From the NCBI GenBank assembly GCA_024114885.1, contig CP099424.1:2604001-2668000 (forward strand): DNA of 64,000 nt. Direction: 5' to 3'. How positions within the stretch are numbered: the first letter of the stretch is position 1; the number at the start of each line of letters is the position of its first letter. The notes below the pieces were generated by a model. The model ran no database searches. It saw only the letters and a list, made by a program, of their open reading frames with translations, and was not told where the DNA came from. The stretch comes from Septoria linicola. Lineage: Eukaryota; Ascomycota; Dothideomycetes; Mycosphaerellales; Mycosphaerellaceae. Positions 62,810 to 64,000 of this stretch are shown one piece after another. The translations under genes were made by a program, and so were the position numbers.

Positions 62810-64000
62810 TAGAGTAACTAACTTCTACTCCGCCGTCCCTCCGACTCTACGTTCTAGATATTCCGCTTCTCGACGATCCTAATAACGCGCGGCTTTTAGA
62901 AGGCGCCCTTCCTATCGACGACCGTAATAATCTCTACGACGGTAAAATATCTAATAAATACGGAGTAGATCTTTAGTCTAACTTACTAGAAGTACCGGAC
63001 CTACCTATAGTAGACTCTTCTCTAAGAGATATCGAAGAACCCTCGTATAGTCCGATTTCTATATCTAGTAGGGCTAGTAGTATACTACTAACTCGGGACT
63101 CTACCGATATATCTTTCTCCGTAGACTCTCTATAGGTTCGAATAGCCGAGTTCAATAATACTATCGTAAGCTCTAGCGTCGTAAGCCCTAGCGACTAGTT
63201 ACTAGAGGGTAGTAAAGCTGTATATTATACCTATTCTGTTAGTATACTAGATAGAGAGAATGAACCGGAAGATAAAAATATAGGAGACCGCGTCGACGAC
63301 TAGGACCGCGCCGATAAATAGAATCGTACTAACGACTATAACCGTGCCGACAACTAGAATCGCACCGACGACTAGGACCGCGCCGACGACTAGGACCGCG
63401 CCGACGACTAGAATCTCGCTAACGACTAGGACCGGCCTAATAGCCTAGGTCGCCCTAACGACTAAGATACGACCTACTAACCTAACGACGAAGCTAGAAA
63501 CTACGATCGGTTAGGTAGCGATAATAGTAAGAGTAGCGAAGTTAATAATAATAGCGATAGTAGTAACGTGTTATAAGACCCGTATAAGTATATAGCTAAG
63601 AAGCTATATTAGTAGTTATAAGGCGGATTTCATAGATATATATCGGACGATTATAAAATAGAGCGCCTTCGACATTTAGAGAAAGTAGGCGATATAGACT
63701 ATTATTCGCTATTAGAAGCCTTTAGAAGCGCCCTATTCCCTTCTCTACTTAGAATACCGACGCGAATTACGGCCGACCGCCTTCTACGTTATAACGCGCC
63801 TCGATAGGAGGAAATGTTTTATAGTATATCCTTATAGCCGAATAGAACAAGACCTCCTCTAAAGTATATATGCCTTTATAAAGAGCAGACCCTAGCTACT
63901 AAAGCTAATATCGCTTTCGATATCGACAGTTTCTTAGGATTTACGTTATATCTTAGTTTCGTACGCTAGGGCATTCGCTACTAGCTTGTACCGCTTTTAA
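62810..64000 (+). pseudogene. Module gene ORF1, copy 3 (5' part, cut by the window edge)
   Basis: Same frame as copies 1 and 2 from the acidic start through the hexapeptide minisatellite (63288-63470) and the conserved block (63560-64000). It is the least mutated copy: CG is kept at many sites where the others have TA (ccgccgtccctccg at 62829, for example). The empty Tc1 site is at 63818-63833. It is the best source for working out the family's original sequence. A minus-strand 60-codon ATG frame at 62973-63155 is its antisense shadow. Confidence 0.65.
63288..63470 (+). repeat. 18-bp coding minisatellite, module 3
   Basis: Units of gaccgcgccgacgacta type, in frame. It has the most uniform and GC-richest units of the three modules. 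Confidence 0.87.

Noticed and set aside
62973..63155. 60-codon ATG frame on the minus strand
   Set aside because: It is antisense to ORF1 copy 3. The matching stretch in the other copies lacks the start.
1..64000. Functional host genes or RNA genes
   Set aside because: No intact frame with expected codon use, no intron-containing gene, no tRNA or rRNA structure was found. Every recognised coding sequence is a mobile element or RIP-mutated repeat.

Overview
The window looks like a fossil repeat landscape from a filamentous ascomycete (Pezizomycotina), probably subtelomeric or an accessory isochore. Almost every CpA and TpG has become TpA while CpG stays common. This is the mark of repeat-induced point mutation (RIP), which is fungal. 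Start codons (ATG) and TGA stops are almost gone, and nearly all stops are TAA/TAG at former Gln or Trp codons. No intact protein gene was found. Genes were recognised by reading through these stops. GC is around 40 percent by eye.

Layout. 1-764: the end of one pogo-like DNA transposon inside the transposase relic of another. 765-3420: a readable but unassigned relic. 3421-15173: an 11.75-kb Ty3/Gypsy element on the minus strand (Gypsy-1) with about 282-bp LTRs. 15174-17223 and 30542 to about 37640: two halves of a giant plus-strand relic with an OrsD-type (DUF3505) zinc-finger region and a RecQ-like helicase, resembling fungal telomere-linked helicases. Between the halves is a chromodomain Ty3/Gypsy element (Gypsy-2, 17224-30541, duplicated target GATAT), which itself contains a Ty1/Copia element (Copia-1, 22709-28903, duplicated target ATATC). 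38421-40203: a complete pogo/Fot1-type transposon. 40206-42261: unassigned sequence.

42262-64000 is a tandem series of three related modules. Each has a 198-bp satellite array, then an 18-bp repeat tract, a foldback hairpin and a large reading frame with an in-frame hexapeptide minisatellite. A second Copia (Copia-2, 42861-49159, target CTAGG) split the first module just after its satellite, and a DD34E Tc1/mariner element (50783-52101) split its reading frame. Modules 2 and 3 preserve the empty site of the Tc1 element, and module 2 also preserves that of Copia-2.

Residual CpA/TpG gives a relative clock. Gypsy-1, the helicase relic and the pogo elements are saturated; Gypsy-2 and the satellites are intermediate; the Tc1 element and the two Copias kept most CpA/TpG and are youngest. 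The points most worth following are the modular satellite family, CpG-to-CpA-to-TpA intermediates inside the satellite, the OrsD-RecQ relic, and an interstitial telomere-type repeat.
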